DNA of 11,305 nt, taken from assembly GCA_041594355.1 (NCBI GenBank), contig JBFHMM010000124.1, positions 1 through 11,305 on the forward strand, given 5' to 3'. This stretch comes from JAIUZI01 sp041594355. Lineage in GTDB: Bacteria > Pseudomonadota > Alphaproteobacteria > Rhodobacterales > Rhodobacteraceae. This document shows positions 1-8,045 of the stretch, piece after piece. Both the position numbers and the translations under genes were made by a program. How positions within the stretch are numbered: position 1 is the stretch's first letter; the number at the start of each line of letters is the position of its first letter. The notes under the pieces are model-generated. The model saw nothing but the letters and a program-made list of their open reading frames with translations. It had not been told where the DNA came from and did no database searches.

Positions 1-1919
<1,919 letters not shown>

Positions 1920-2161
1920 GTTCTTCTAACCTTTCAGCGTTCTGGAAGCGGATTGGATGACGTGCGGCGCACGGCGGTCGATGGTTCTGGCCCAAACCGC
2001 CGCGCCTGAATCGACGCCAGCAGGATCGGGCCCGCAATAAGACGCGCCCCCTTTAGAACAGAGTTCGGCGGTGATCAATCGAGCACGGTCAGAAACGCCA
2101 GAGCATATTGACGCGGGGACCGGCGCTGCCCGCAAAACGGGCGCCAGCCATGGCCCGCGCC
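1920..2161. other. Upstream region of icd, no gene seen
   Basis: This stretch of about 240 bases separates the icd start from the 3' end of the broken IclR-type gene. The icd promoter must lie here or further right, reading leftward, but no convincing -35/-10 pair or palindrome was found by eye. Short open frames cross the region on both strands, but they have no recognisable protein similarity and no ribosome site. Confidence 0.5.
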
Positions 2162-2362
2162 TCAGGGGCTTCCGACAATTCTTTCCGCCCGCGTCAGCAC
2201 TTCTTTCAGCTGGATCTCGACCATGCTCAGCGCCTGTGCAAAGCGCGAGGTCGGCACCGGCACCAGCACCGAAATCGCGAGGATTTCCCCTTTCAGGTCG
2301 CGAACTCCGCCGCCCACGGCCGAAATCCCGCCAGTATGTTCATCCCGTTGGCTCACTCCACG
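2162..2362 (-). pseudogene. IclR-family transcriptional regulator, C-terminal effector-domain fragment
   Basis: The last 66 codons read RGVSQRDEHTGGISAVGGGVRDLKGEIL and end RAERIVGSP before a TGA at 2162-2164. This is the typical end of the IclR effector-binding domain: a conserved G-[IV]-S-A block, 'VRD..GE..A', then 'SRF' and a final amphipathic helix. The N-terminal helix-turn-helix and most of the ligand domain are missing. Upstream of about 2362 the reading frame stays open but runs antisense to an amidohydrolase remnant and no longer looks like IclR. An intact family member has about 250-270 residues, so about three quarters is lost. The gene faces away from the amidohydrolase remnant, which suggests it once regulated that divergent operon. 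IclR regulators often control catabolism of aromatic acids, sugars or sugar acids. Confidence 0.7.
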
Positions 2363-2370
2363 CGGTGCCC

Positions 2371-2674
2371 CGGCCCTTTGTCCGTTTTCCGGGGGCCAAG
2401 GTGATCCTCCGGCACCTGGGCGAAACGCTGCCCTATCTGCTGTGGCGGTTCGACAGCCGGTGGGAGAACTCAGAGCGCGGCGACATGCGGCCGGAGCGCA
2501 AGCCATCGGATACAATTTCTGGATGACCACCTCGGGCAAATGCGCGGCGCTGCGCGCTCGGCATGGCCGGCCGGGTGATGCTTTCGGTCGATTAGCCCTT
2601 TGAACGCCCCGCTCACCGATGACGAACGCGCCGCCGTCTGCCACAGCAAGGCCCGCGCGCTCATGGATCTCTAG
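2371..2674 (+). pseudogene. Amidohydrolase (amidohydrolase_2 / TIM-barrel metal-dependent hydrolase) 3' remnant
   Basis: Three reading frames must be joined to recover the family sequence. Frame 1 gives RFPGAKVILRHLGETLPYLLW then RFDSRWE, whose HLGE histidine belongs to the barrel active site. Frame 3 gives NFWMTTSG. Frame 1 returns with GRVMLSVD, where the expected D-Y-P-F has a TAG (2593-2595) in place of the tyrosine. Frame 2 ends with LTDDERAAVCHSKARALMDL and TAG at 2672-2674. There are therefore at least three frameshifts, one internal stop and a probable short deletion after PFE. The N-terminal half, with the first metal ligands, is absent. Related proteins are decarboxylases and hydrolases of the aminocarboxymuconate-semialdehyde decarboxylase-like group; the original substrate cannot be told. 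The fragment starts within about ten bases of the IclR remnant on the other strand. Confidence 0.75.
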
Positions 2675-2681
2675 GCCCAAC

Positions 2682-2688
2682 GGGAGGA
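2682..2688 (+). promoter_or_regulatory. Relic ribosome binding site GGGAGGA
   Basis: A strong Shine-Dalgarno sequence lies 8 bases after the stop of the broken amidohydrolase and 7 bases before an ATG at 2696. It shows that the following signal-peptide fragment was a real start and that the two genes formed one operon. Confidence 0.6.
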
Positions 2689-2695
2689 CACGATC

Positions 2696-2755
2696 ATGGC
2701 ATTCGCCAGGCTCAAGACCACGCTGGCCGCGCTCATCGCCCTTGCGCTGCCCCAT
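2696..2755 (+). pseudogene. N-terminal signal-peptide fragment of a probable ABC-transporter binding protein
   Basis: After a good ribosome site the frame reads MAFARLKTTLAALIALALP, a positively charged start followed by a hydrophobic helix, as in an exported protein. Family resemblance then stops at about 2755, and the frame continues into sequence antisense to a LysR-like fragment. The C-terminal end of a sugar-type periplasmic binding protein appears on the same strand from 2991, so the two pieces probably come from one gene that lost about 250 central codons. The link is an inference from order and strand: a signal peptide alone does not identify the family. Confidence 0.45.
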
Positions 2756-2821
2756 ACGGACCCGGCGCACATCGACGATCAACGCGCTGGACGGGCACCG
2801 CGTCCCGCTGCTGATCGCCCA

Positions 2822-2947
2822 TGCCGAATTGCTGAGCTGCCTTGGCACCGGCAGCCCGCTGTTCAGATAGTCCGCCTCCACCGCCTGCCGGATCGGGGAA
2901 CCGCGCTCCTGCATCACCCATTCAAAGCCGCTCGGATCCGCCAGGGC
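2822..2947 (-). pseudogene. Probable LysR-family regulator, fragment of the effector domain
   Basis: On the minus strand the frame gives ADPSGFEWVMQERGSPIRQ, then AVEADYLNSGLPVP and RQLSNSA. The pattern W-V-[x]-[x]-x-G-[ST]-P-[IL]-R, then G-L-P-[VP]-P, then a short strand ending near a serine pair is characteristic of the second half of the LysR-type substrate domain. There is no helix-turn-helix, no start, and no recognisable LysR sequence beyond about 2822. About 42 residues remain of a usual 300. It lies antisense, between the two ends of the binding-protein remnant. It may be an inserted fragment or what is left after a rearrangement. The assignment rests on a short motif. Confidence 0.45.
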
Positions 2948-2990
2948 CCCCCATGCTTGTGATCACCGCGCATGACGAAGGACACCGTTC

Positions 2991-3122
2991 CGGTCCGCGC
3001 CGGAAATCAACGACACCGAAACCGATAACACCGGCACCCAGGTCGTCCCTTCCTACCTGCTCGAACCGGTCTCGGTCGACGGAATGAACTGGCCAGAGAT
3101 CCTCCTCGGGTCGGGTTACTAA
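2991..3122 (+). pseudogene. Sugar ABC-transporter periplasmic binding protein, C-terminal fragment
   Basis: The frame reads PEINDTETDNTGTQVVPSYL, then LEPVSVDGMNWPEILLGSGY, then TAA at 3120-3122. This is the usual tail of pentose/hexose-type (Peripla_BP_4) binding proteins, in which a conserved 'VPSYLL.PV.V' strand is followed by '..NW..[IV]L..SGYYT'. The TAA sits where a second tyrosine codon (GYY-T) is expected, and the next codons read T-K-V-Q-L, so even this tail carries a nonsense change. Upstream of about 2991 similarity is lost. Substrate specificity is not readable from this piece. Confidence 0.6.
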
Positions 3123-3175
3123 ACCAAAGTTCAGTTATGATCCCGGCCCAAGCCTGACCCGCCAGCGTTCCCTCA

Positions 3176-3193
3176 TGACCCGATCGCGGGTCA
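3176..3193. repeat. Inverted repeat TGACCCG-ATCG-CGGGTCA
   Basis: Two perfect 7-base arms flank a 4-base centre, just upstream of the dehydratase remnant and after the binding-protein remnant. No T-run follows it, so it is not an obvious intrinsic terminator. It could be a former operator or a folded intercistronic element. One such repeat in GC-rich DNA may also be chance. Confidence 0.4.
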
Positions 3194-3205
3194 CGTCGCC
3201 GTGTA

Positions 3206-4180
3206 ATGGCCCAGATGTCCGGTTGGCAGATTGTACAAAACGTCAAAGACGACCTCAGACCGTCGTACAAAACGGACAAAAAGGCTTTCGAAAACGCGAC
3301 CCGCAGCAATGGCGCCATCGGCGGCTCGACCAATGCCGTGGTTCATCTGCTGGCCATCGCGGGCCGTGTCGGCATCGACCTGACGCTTGACGACCGGCAA
3401 CGTCCGGGCCGCGACGTGGCCACCATCGTCAACCTGATGCCGTCCGGCGAATACCTGATGGAAGAGTTTTTCTGTGTCGGAGGTTTACCGTTTGTTGTCG
3501 GACACCTGGGTGACAGTGGCCTGTTGCGCAAGGACGCGCTCACGGTGTCCGGGAACGTCATCTCGGATGAGGTCAAGGAGGCTTTGAATCACAGCGCGGA
3601 CGTTCTCCGCCGGTAGAAAAAGTGGTTGAAAAACAACGGAGTATCGCGGTTTTTAAGGGCAATTTCGCGCCTAGGCGCGCGGTGCTCAAACCCTCAGCCG
3701 CCTTGCCCCCCCCCGATGCAGCACCGAGGCCGCGCAGTGGTGTTTGAAGACATCGACGACGACCAGGCCAAGATCAGTGACGACACGCTCGACATCGACG
3801 AAACTTGTATCATGGTTCTCTAGAACTAGGGACCAAAGGGCTACCCGGGCATGTCTAAGGTCGGCAACATGGATCTGCCCCCAAGGTGCTGAACAAAGGC
3901 ATCACCGACATGATCCGCATCTCGGATGCTCACATGTCCGGCACCTCCTATGGTATTGTAATTACACAAACGTCATCCGAATCTGCGGTCGGAGAACCGC
4001 TCGCCATCGTGCAAAATGGCGACATGGGCGAAGTTGGTGTGGCCTCCTGCCGGCTCCACCTCGACGTGCCGGAACAAGAGATCGTCGCGCGGCTCGCGGC
4101 CTGGAGCCCCACCCACGATCAGCCGCTCAGCGGCTAGCCCGGTTGCACAGCACCCATGTGGAAGGCGCCGATCCTCCAAC
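3206..4180 (+). pseudogene. ILVD/EDD-family sugar-acid dehydratase, C-terminal half, multiply frameshifted
   Basis: This is the remnant of a dehydratase of the dihydroxy-acid/aldonate dehydratase superfamily, Fe-S enzymes that turn sugar acids into 2-keto-3-deoxy acids. Frame 2 (3206-3616) gives IVQNVKDDLRPS, FENATRSNGAIGGSTNAVVH, LLAIAGRVGIDLTLDD and VATIVNLMPSGEYLMEEF. Frame 1 (3619 to about 3705) gives SIAVFKGNFAP and AVLKPSAA. Frame 2 returns after a run of nine C (3706-3714) with MQHRGRAVVFEDI and DIDETCIMVL, followed by two TAG codons where family members have 'KNCG'. GPKGYPGM and VGNM follow. Frame 1 (about 3881-4137) has KGITDMIRISDAHMSGTSYG and the GEPLAIVQNGDM block. LHSTHVEGAD near 4145-4175 resembles the extreme C-terminus in a third frame. 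The N-terminal half is missing, and it carries the cluster cysteines. At least three or four frameshifts and three stops make it dead. Confidence 0.88.
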
Positions 4181-4242
4181 CTGCGCCTGTGGGTGCTGGA
4201 CGATCGCAATGGCGTGGTGGCCGAATGCGGTGCGACCGCGCG

Positions 4243-4415
4243 GTCGACGTCGGCGGGCGGCATGCCTCCTGCGCGGCCTTTGGTGGCGCGGATCTCACGC
4301 AGAGGATGATGACCACCGCGCGCGAAGGCATCGCCGAGCCCGACGCGGCGCAGGGCCGCACCTATAGAGCGGCGCCGGGGGCAAGGGGCCGCCGGAACAC
4401 CGCGTGCTGTTGTAA
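4243..4415 (+). pseudogene. SMP-30/gluconolactonase-like protein, C-terminal fragment
   Basis: The frame reads HASCAAFGGADLTQ then MMTTAREGIAEPD, matching the SMP-30/gluconolactonase tail in which 'V[TS]SC.FGG.DL..L..TTAR.G' is followed by '..PG..G.PEHR'. The expected PEHR appears only after a one-base shift at a run of five G (4377-4381), giving KGPPEHRVLL and TAA at 4413-4415. The rest of the beta-propeller is gone; 4181-4242 has no recognisable similarity. Lactonases of this family open sugar lactones to the acids used by dehydratases such as the neighbouring one, which supports a common lost pathway. The fragment ends 3 bases before the convergent carboxylase stop. Confidence 0.55.
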
Positions 4416-4418
4416 CGC

Positions 4419-7400
4419 TCAGCGGCTGGCAAAGCTGCGCGCCGAATTGACGATCCAGCGGCGGGTGTCGGCGGGGTCGATCACCGCGTCGATCTCGAAT
4501 GTGGTCGCCACCGAAATCGCCTTGCCCCGGTCGTAGTAGCGCGCCAGCAGCCGGTCGAACAGCGCCTGCTTCTCGGTCGGATCGCTCAGCGCTTCCAGTT
4601 CCTTGCGATAGCCTAGGTGCACCGCGCCCTCCAGCCCCATGCCGCCAAATTCCCCCGTGGGCCACGAGATGGTACAGGCGTTCTCGTGGAACCCGCCGCC
4701 GACCATTGCCATCGCACCCAGCCCGTAGCCCTTGCGCAGCACCACGCCAAAGATCGGCACCTCCAGTCGCGCCGCGCTCAGGAACATCTGGCAGACGTCA
4801 CGCACCAGCCCGGTCTTTTCCGCCTCGGGTCCGACCAGGAAACCGGGGGTGTCGCACAGCGACAGGATGGGCAGCCCCTGCGCGTTGCACTGGTCCATGA
4901 ACCGCGCCGCCTTCAACGCGGCGGGCCCGTCGATCGCGCCGCCAAGGTGATGCGCATTGTTGGCCATCAGGCCAAAGGGGCGGCCCTCGATCCGCACCAG
5001 CGCGGTCAGGATGCCGATACCGTAGTCGGGCCGCAGTTCCAGCACCGAGCCATCGTCACAGAGGCCATCGATCACCCGGCGCGCATCGTGCACCTGCTTG
5101 CGGTTCTCCGGGATCGCGTGGCGCAGCAGCCGCTGGTCCGGGGCGGTGAAATCCGGTAGCGGCCCCTGGAAATAGGACAGGTATTTCTTGGCCACGGCAC
5201 AACCCTCGACCTCGTCCGCAACGCGTATATCGACCACGCCGTTGCGGGTCTGCACGTCGATCGGTCCGATCTCCTCGGGGGCATAGCGGCCCAGCCCTCC
5301 GCCCTCGATCATCGCCGGCCCCGCCATGCCAATGTTTGAATCCTCGGTGGCGATGATCACGTCGCAGCACCCCAGCAATGCCGCGTTGCCCGCGAAACAG
5401 CGCCCCGAAACCACCCCGATCAGCGGCACCTTGCCCGCCAGGGCCGCGAAAGTGGCAAAGGTCGGCACCTCCAGTCCGGCGATCTTGCCGCTGTCGTTGT
5501 CGCCGGGCCGACCGCCGCCGCCCTCAGCGAACAGGATCACCGGCAGCTTCCACTTGCGGGCCAGTTCAAATACCCGGTCCTGCTTGTCGTGGGTGCGCTT
5601 GCCCTGCGTTCCGGCCAGCACGAGATAGTCGTAGACCGCCAAAGCGCAGCGCGCGGCGTCGGGGCCGAACAGATCGCCATTGACCGCGCCAAAGCCGGTG
5701 ATCACCCCATCGCCGGTGGTGTTCTCGATCAGGTCCTCCCGCGTCCGCCGGTTGGCCTGTGCGGCCAACGCCAGCGCGCCGTATTCCTCGAAACTGTCAG
5801 GCTCGCACAACCGGGCGAGGTTCTCGCGCGCCGTGCTCTGGCCGCGACCCTTGCGCTTGGCGACCTTGGCGGGGCGGGCGTCGTCTAGCCCGTGCGCCAG
5901 CCGCTGGCGCAGCTCGGCCAGCTCCGGGCGGATCGCCTCGGGGTCCACCGCCTGTCCCGCCTGCTCGGTCGCGGCATTCACCCCGCCGGGGCCCATCACC
6001 ACCATCGCCTGCCCGTCGCCCATCGTGTCGCCCGGCGCGACCACGATCCGGCGCACCGTGCCGGGCGTCTCGGCGGCGACCACATGTTCCATCTTCATCG
6101 CCTCCAGCACCGCGACTGGGGTGCCCGCCGCGACTGGCTCGCCCACCGCGACCAGGATCCGGGCCACGGTGGCCTGTATCGGCGCGCGGATGGCGGTTTC
6201 GTCGGCGGCCAGCGGCGCGTCCTCGGCGACCGCCACCGCGACCGCAGCCATCGGCGCGGGCCGATAGGTCTCCTGCGCCTGGGCCAGTTCGGGCAGGATG
6301 TCTTCGACCGTGTGTGTGGTCACCGCGTTGGCGCGCACGTCGTCGCGGTTCAGCAGTGCCCGCAGCACCGGGATGTTGGTGGCGACCCCCTCAATGCGGA
6401 ACCGGTCAAGCGCCCGGTCGGCCTTGGCCACGGCGCTGGCGAACTCCGGCGCCGCAGACCGGGTGATAACCTTGGCCAGCAGCGGGTCGAAAAGCGTGGT
6501 GACCGCATAGCCGCCATAGGCAAAGCCATCGACCCGGATGCCGGGTCCGGTCGGCGGCTCGTAGCGGCTGATGGTACCGGCGGCGGGGCGCGCCGCGCCG
6601 TCGGCGTCCATCTCCTCCAACGTGACCCGGCACTGAATCGCAAAGCCCTCGGCCCGTTCCGGCCCGCTCTCCCGGTCGCCAAGGCAGGCGCCGCCGGCGA
6701 CCGCCACCTGTTGCTGGACCAGATCAACGCACAGCAACTCTTCGGTCACCGTGTGTTCGACCTGCAGGCGCGGATTGGCCTCGATGAACCAGGGGCGCTG
6801 GTCCTCGCCTTCGACGAGAAACTCAAAGGTGCCCAACCCCTTGTAGTTCACCGCGCGGGCCAGCTTCAGCGCGGCATCGCACAGCACCGCGCGGGTGTCG
6901 GGCCGCAGCGACGGGCTCGGCGCGATCTCGATCACCTTCTGGTGCTGCCGCTGCAGGGTGCATTCGCGTTCGCCAAAGTGGCGCACCGCCCCGGTGCCAT
7001 CCCCCAGAACCTGAACTTCGACGTGGCGGGCGTCAGTGATCAGCCGTTCGGCATACAGGCCCGGATCGCCAAAGGCCTGCTGCGCCTCGGCCCGGCAGGC
7101 CGCGATCGCCTGCTCCAGCGCGCCGGCGTCGCGCACCACCCGCATGCCGCGCCCGCCGCCGCCCGACATCGCCTTGATCATGATCGCCGCGCCTTCGGGC
7201 AGCGACGCCATGAACGCGGCGGCCTCGGCGGTGCCGTCGATGCGCGTCAGCCCCTCGATCACCGGAACGCCCTCGGCCTGCGCCAGTTCGCGCGCCTGCA
7301 CCTTGTCGCCAAACAGCCACAGCACCTCGGCCGGGGGGCCGACGAACCGCAGTCCGGCGGCCTGTACCATATCCGCAAACCGCGCGTTTTCGCTGAGAAA

Positions 7401-7649
7401 GCCATAGCCGGGGTGGAGCGCATCGCAACCGGTCCGCACTGCAGCATCAAGTACCGCCGCGCTATCGAGATAGGCGCGCGGGCCACTGCCCGGCAGCGCC
7501 ACCGCCTGGTCGCAGACCGCATGATGCAGGCTGCTGGCGTCGTCCTGCGAATAGATGCCGACGGTTGCGATCTCCATGTCAGCGGCGGCCTGTGCAATGC
7601 GAATGGCGATCTCGCCACGGTTGGCAATCAAGAGCTTGGAAATCGTCAT
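4419..7649 (-). CDS. Single-chain biotin-dependent acyl-CoA carboxylase (BC-BCCP-CT fusion)
   Basis: This cytoplasmic enzyme carboxylates an acyl-CoA using ATP, bicarbonate and covalent biotin. From the preferred start it has 1076 residues. Biotin carboxylase fills about 1-450: KLLIANRGEIAIRIA at the start, the ATP glycine loop KAMSGGGGRGM near 159-169, and EANPRLQVEHTVTEE near 290-304. A biotin carrier domain spans about 485-555 with EAMKMEH; the biotinylated lysine is K519. Two carboxyltransferase halves follow from about 585: EGGGGRPGDND (709-719) and DTPGFLVG with RKGYGLGAMAMVGGG (933-986). The domain order matches single-chain long-chain acyl-CoA carboxylases; the short BC-BCCP linker leaves no room for a propionyl-CoA-carboxylase-type BT domain there. 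ATG 7647-7649 is chosen because family members begin right before KLLIANRGE and AGAGGA lies 4 bases upstream; a start at 7694 adds 15 residues without a ribosome site. Substrate is not readable. All catalytic motifs look intact. Confidence 0.93.
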   Translation of the reverse strand: MTISKLLIANRGEIAIRIAQAAADMEIATVGIYSQDDASSLHHAVCDQAVALPGSGPRAYLDSAAVLDAAVRTGCDALHPGYGFLSENARFADMVQAAGLRFVGPPAEVLWLFGDKVQARELAQAEGVPVIEGLTRIDGTAEAAAFMASLPEGAAIMIKAMSGGGGRGMRVVRDAGALEQAIAACRAEAQQAFGDPGLYAERLITDARHVEVQVLGDGTGAVRHFGERECTLQRQHQKVIEIAPSPSLRPDTRAVLCDAALKLARAVNYKGLGTFEFLVEGEDQRPWFIEANPRLQVEHTVTEELLCVDLVQQQVAVAGGACLGDRESGPERAEGFAIQCRVTLEEMDADGAARPAAGTISRYEPPTGPGIRVDGFAYGGYAVTTLFDPLLAKVITRSAAPEFASAVAKADRALDRFRIEGVATNIPVLRALLNRDDVRANAVTTHTVEDILPELAQAQETYRPAPMAAVAVAVAEDAPLAADETAIRAPIQATVARILVAVGEPVAAGTPVAVLEAMKMEHVVAAETPGTVRRIVVAPGDTMGDGQAMVVMGPGGVNAATEQAGQAVDPEAIRPELAELRQRLAHGLDDARPAKVAKRKGRGQSTARENLARLCEPDSFEEYGALALAAQANRRTREDLIENTTGDGVITGFGAVNGDLFGPDAARCALAVYDYLVLAGTQGKRTHDKQDRVFELARKWKLPVILFAEGGGGRPGDNDSGKIAGLEVPTFATFAALAGKVPLIGVVSGRCFAGNAALLGCCDVIIATEDSNIGMAGPAMIEGGGLGRYAPEEIGPIDVQTRNGVVDIRVADEVEGCAVAKKYLSYFQGPLPDFTAPDQRLLRHAIPENRKQVHDARRVIDGLCDDGSVLELRPDYGIGILTALVRIEGRPFGLMANNAHHLGGAIDGPAALKAARFMDQCNAQGLPILSLCDTPGFLVGPEAEKTGLVRDVCQMFLSAARLEVPIFGVVLRKGYGLGAMAMVGGGFHENACTISWPTGEFGGMGLEGAVHLGYRKELEALSDPTEKQALFDRLLARYYDRGKAISVATTFEIDAVIDPADTRRWIVNSARSFASR

Positions 7650-7978
7650 GGGATCCTCTGTCCGGCAGGCGTAATACGGGCGTGTTCCTGTCATTGGCAG
7701 GCCGTCATCGCCGCCGTGATCTTCTGTTTGACGGTACTATTACCAGACAATTCACATATGCCCAGATACCCAAGCTGATATTTGTCAGGAGTTCGCCACC
7801 CCTTTTGCGCGGCGTGGACCGGGGCATGGAACCGGGATTGCCTACAACATTTTATTATCGGACGATGCGCAATCCTGACTTGCCCCTCGCGGGATACGGG
7901 GCCACACACAGGATTGGAGAGGGCGCATCGGAACGTGGCTGCGAATGGGAAAGTTTGCGGTCTCTCACGTTTCCATGT

Positions 7979-8021
7979 GGCAATATATTGCATCCAGGCC
8001 GAATTTGGGCATTATATTGCC
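7979..8021 (+). promoter_or_regulatory. Two palindromic repeats, putative operator pair overlapping the dctP promoter
   Basis: GGCAATATATTGCA (7979-7992) and GGCATTATATTGCC (8008-8021) are each one base from the perfect 14-base palindrome GGCAATATATTGCC, with centres 29 bases apart, close to three helical turns. The first contains the perfect decamer CAATATATTG. They are AT-rich islands in GC-rich DNA, 25-67 bases before the dctP ATG. TTGCAT (7988-7993) and ATTATA (8011-8016) lie 17 bases apart and could be a -35/-10 pair embedded in the two copies. This suggests a repressor or autoregulated activator, but no regulator gene is present in the window. Confidence 0.55.
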
Positions 8022-8033
8022 TTATAGGTCAAA

Positions 8034-8040
8034 GGGAGGA
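8034..8040 (+). promoter_or_regulatory. Ribosome binding site of dctP, GGGAGGA
   Basis: A near-ideal Shine-Dalgarno sequence lies 5 bases before the ATG at 8046, fixing the dctP start and suggesting strong translation of the binding protein. Confidence 0.85.
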
Positions 8041-8045
8041 ATCAG

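Larger units (their letters stand above)
7650..8045. promoter_or_regulatory. Divergent intergenic region between carboxylase and TRAP operon
   Basis: About 400 bases separate two divergent starts, so both promoters must lie here. No protein-coding frame with family similarity or a good ribosome site was found. On the right side two palindromic repeats (7979-8021) precede the dctP ribosome site. On the left, GGTACTATTACC (7733-7744) has 4-base inverted arms (GGTA/TACC) and lies in an AT-richer stretch about 90 bases before the carboxylase start, a plausible but unproven site for its promoter. Confidence 0.6.

Noticed and set aside
3816..3829. CTCTAGAACTAG resembles a common cloning-vector polylinker.
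   Set aside because: Only about 12 bases agree, and they fall exactly where the dehydratase family has L-K-N-C-G codons, with natural family sequence on both sides. Chance plus nonsense mutations explains it better than vector contamination.
3973..4665. A 230-codon minus-strand frame covering the SMP-30 remnant and the 3' end of the carboxylase.
   Set aside because: It lies in another frame of the carboxylase gene and is antisense to the pseudogenes, with no coherent family similarity.
7650..7694. An upstream start at 7694 giving a 1091-residue carboxylase.
   Set aside because: The extra 15 residues (MTGTRPYYACRTEDP) lie before the usual family start, and no Shine-Dalgarno precedes that ATG, whereas AGAGGA precedes the ATG at 7649.
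5892..7778. A 628-codon open frame on the plus strand across the carboxylase gene.
   Set aside because: It is an antisense shadow of the biotin carboxylase domain, with no recognised motif or ribosome site.
7782..8027. A possible 81-residue protein in the carboxylase-TRAP intergenic region.
   Set aside because: It has no ribosome site, no similarity that I recognise and an unusual composition, and it overlaps the palindromic repeats and putative promoter of dctP.
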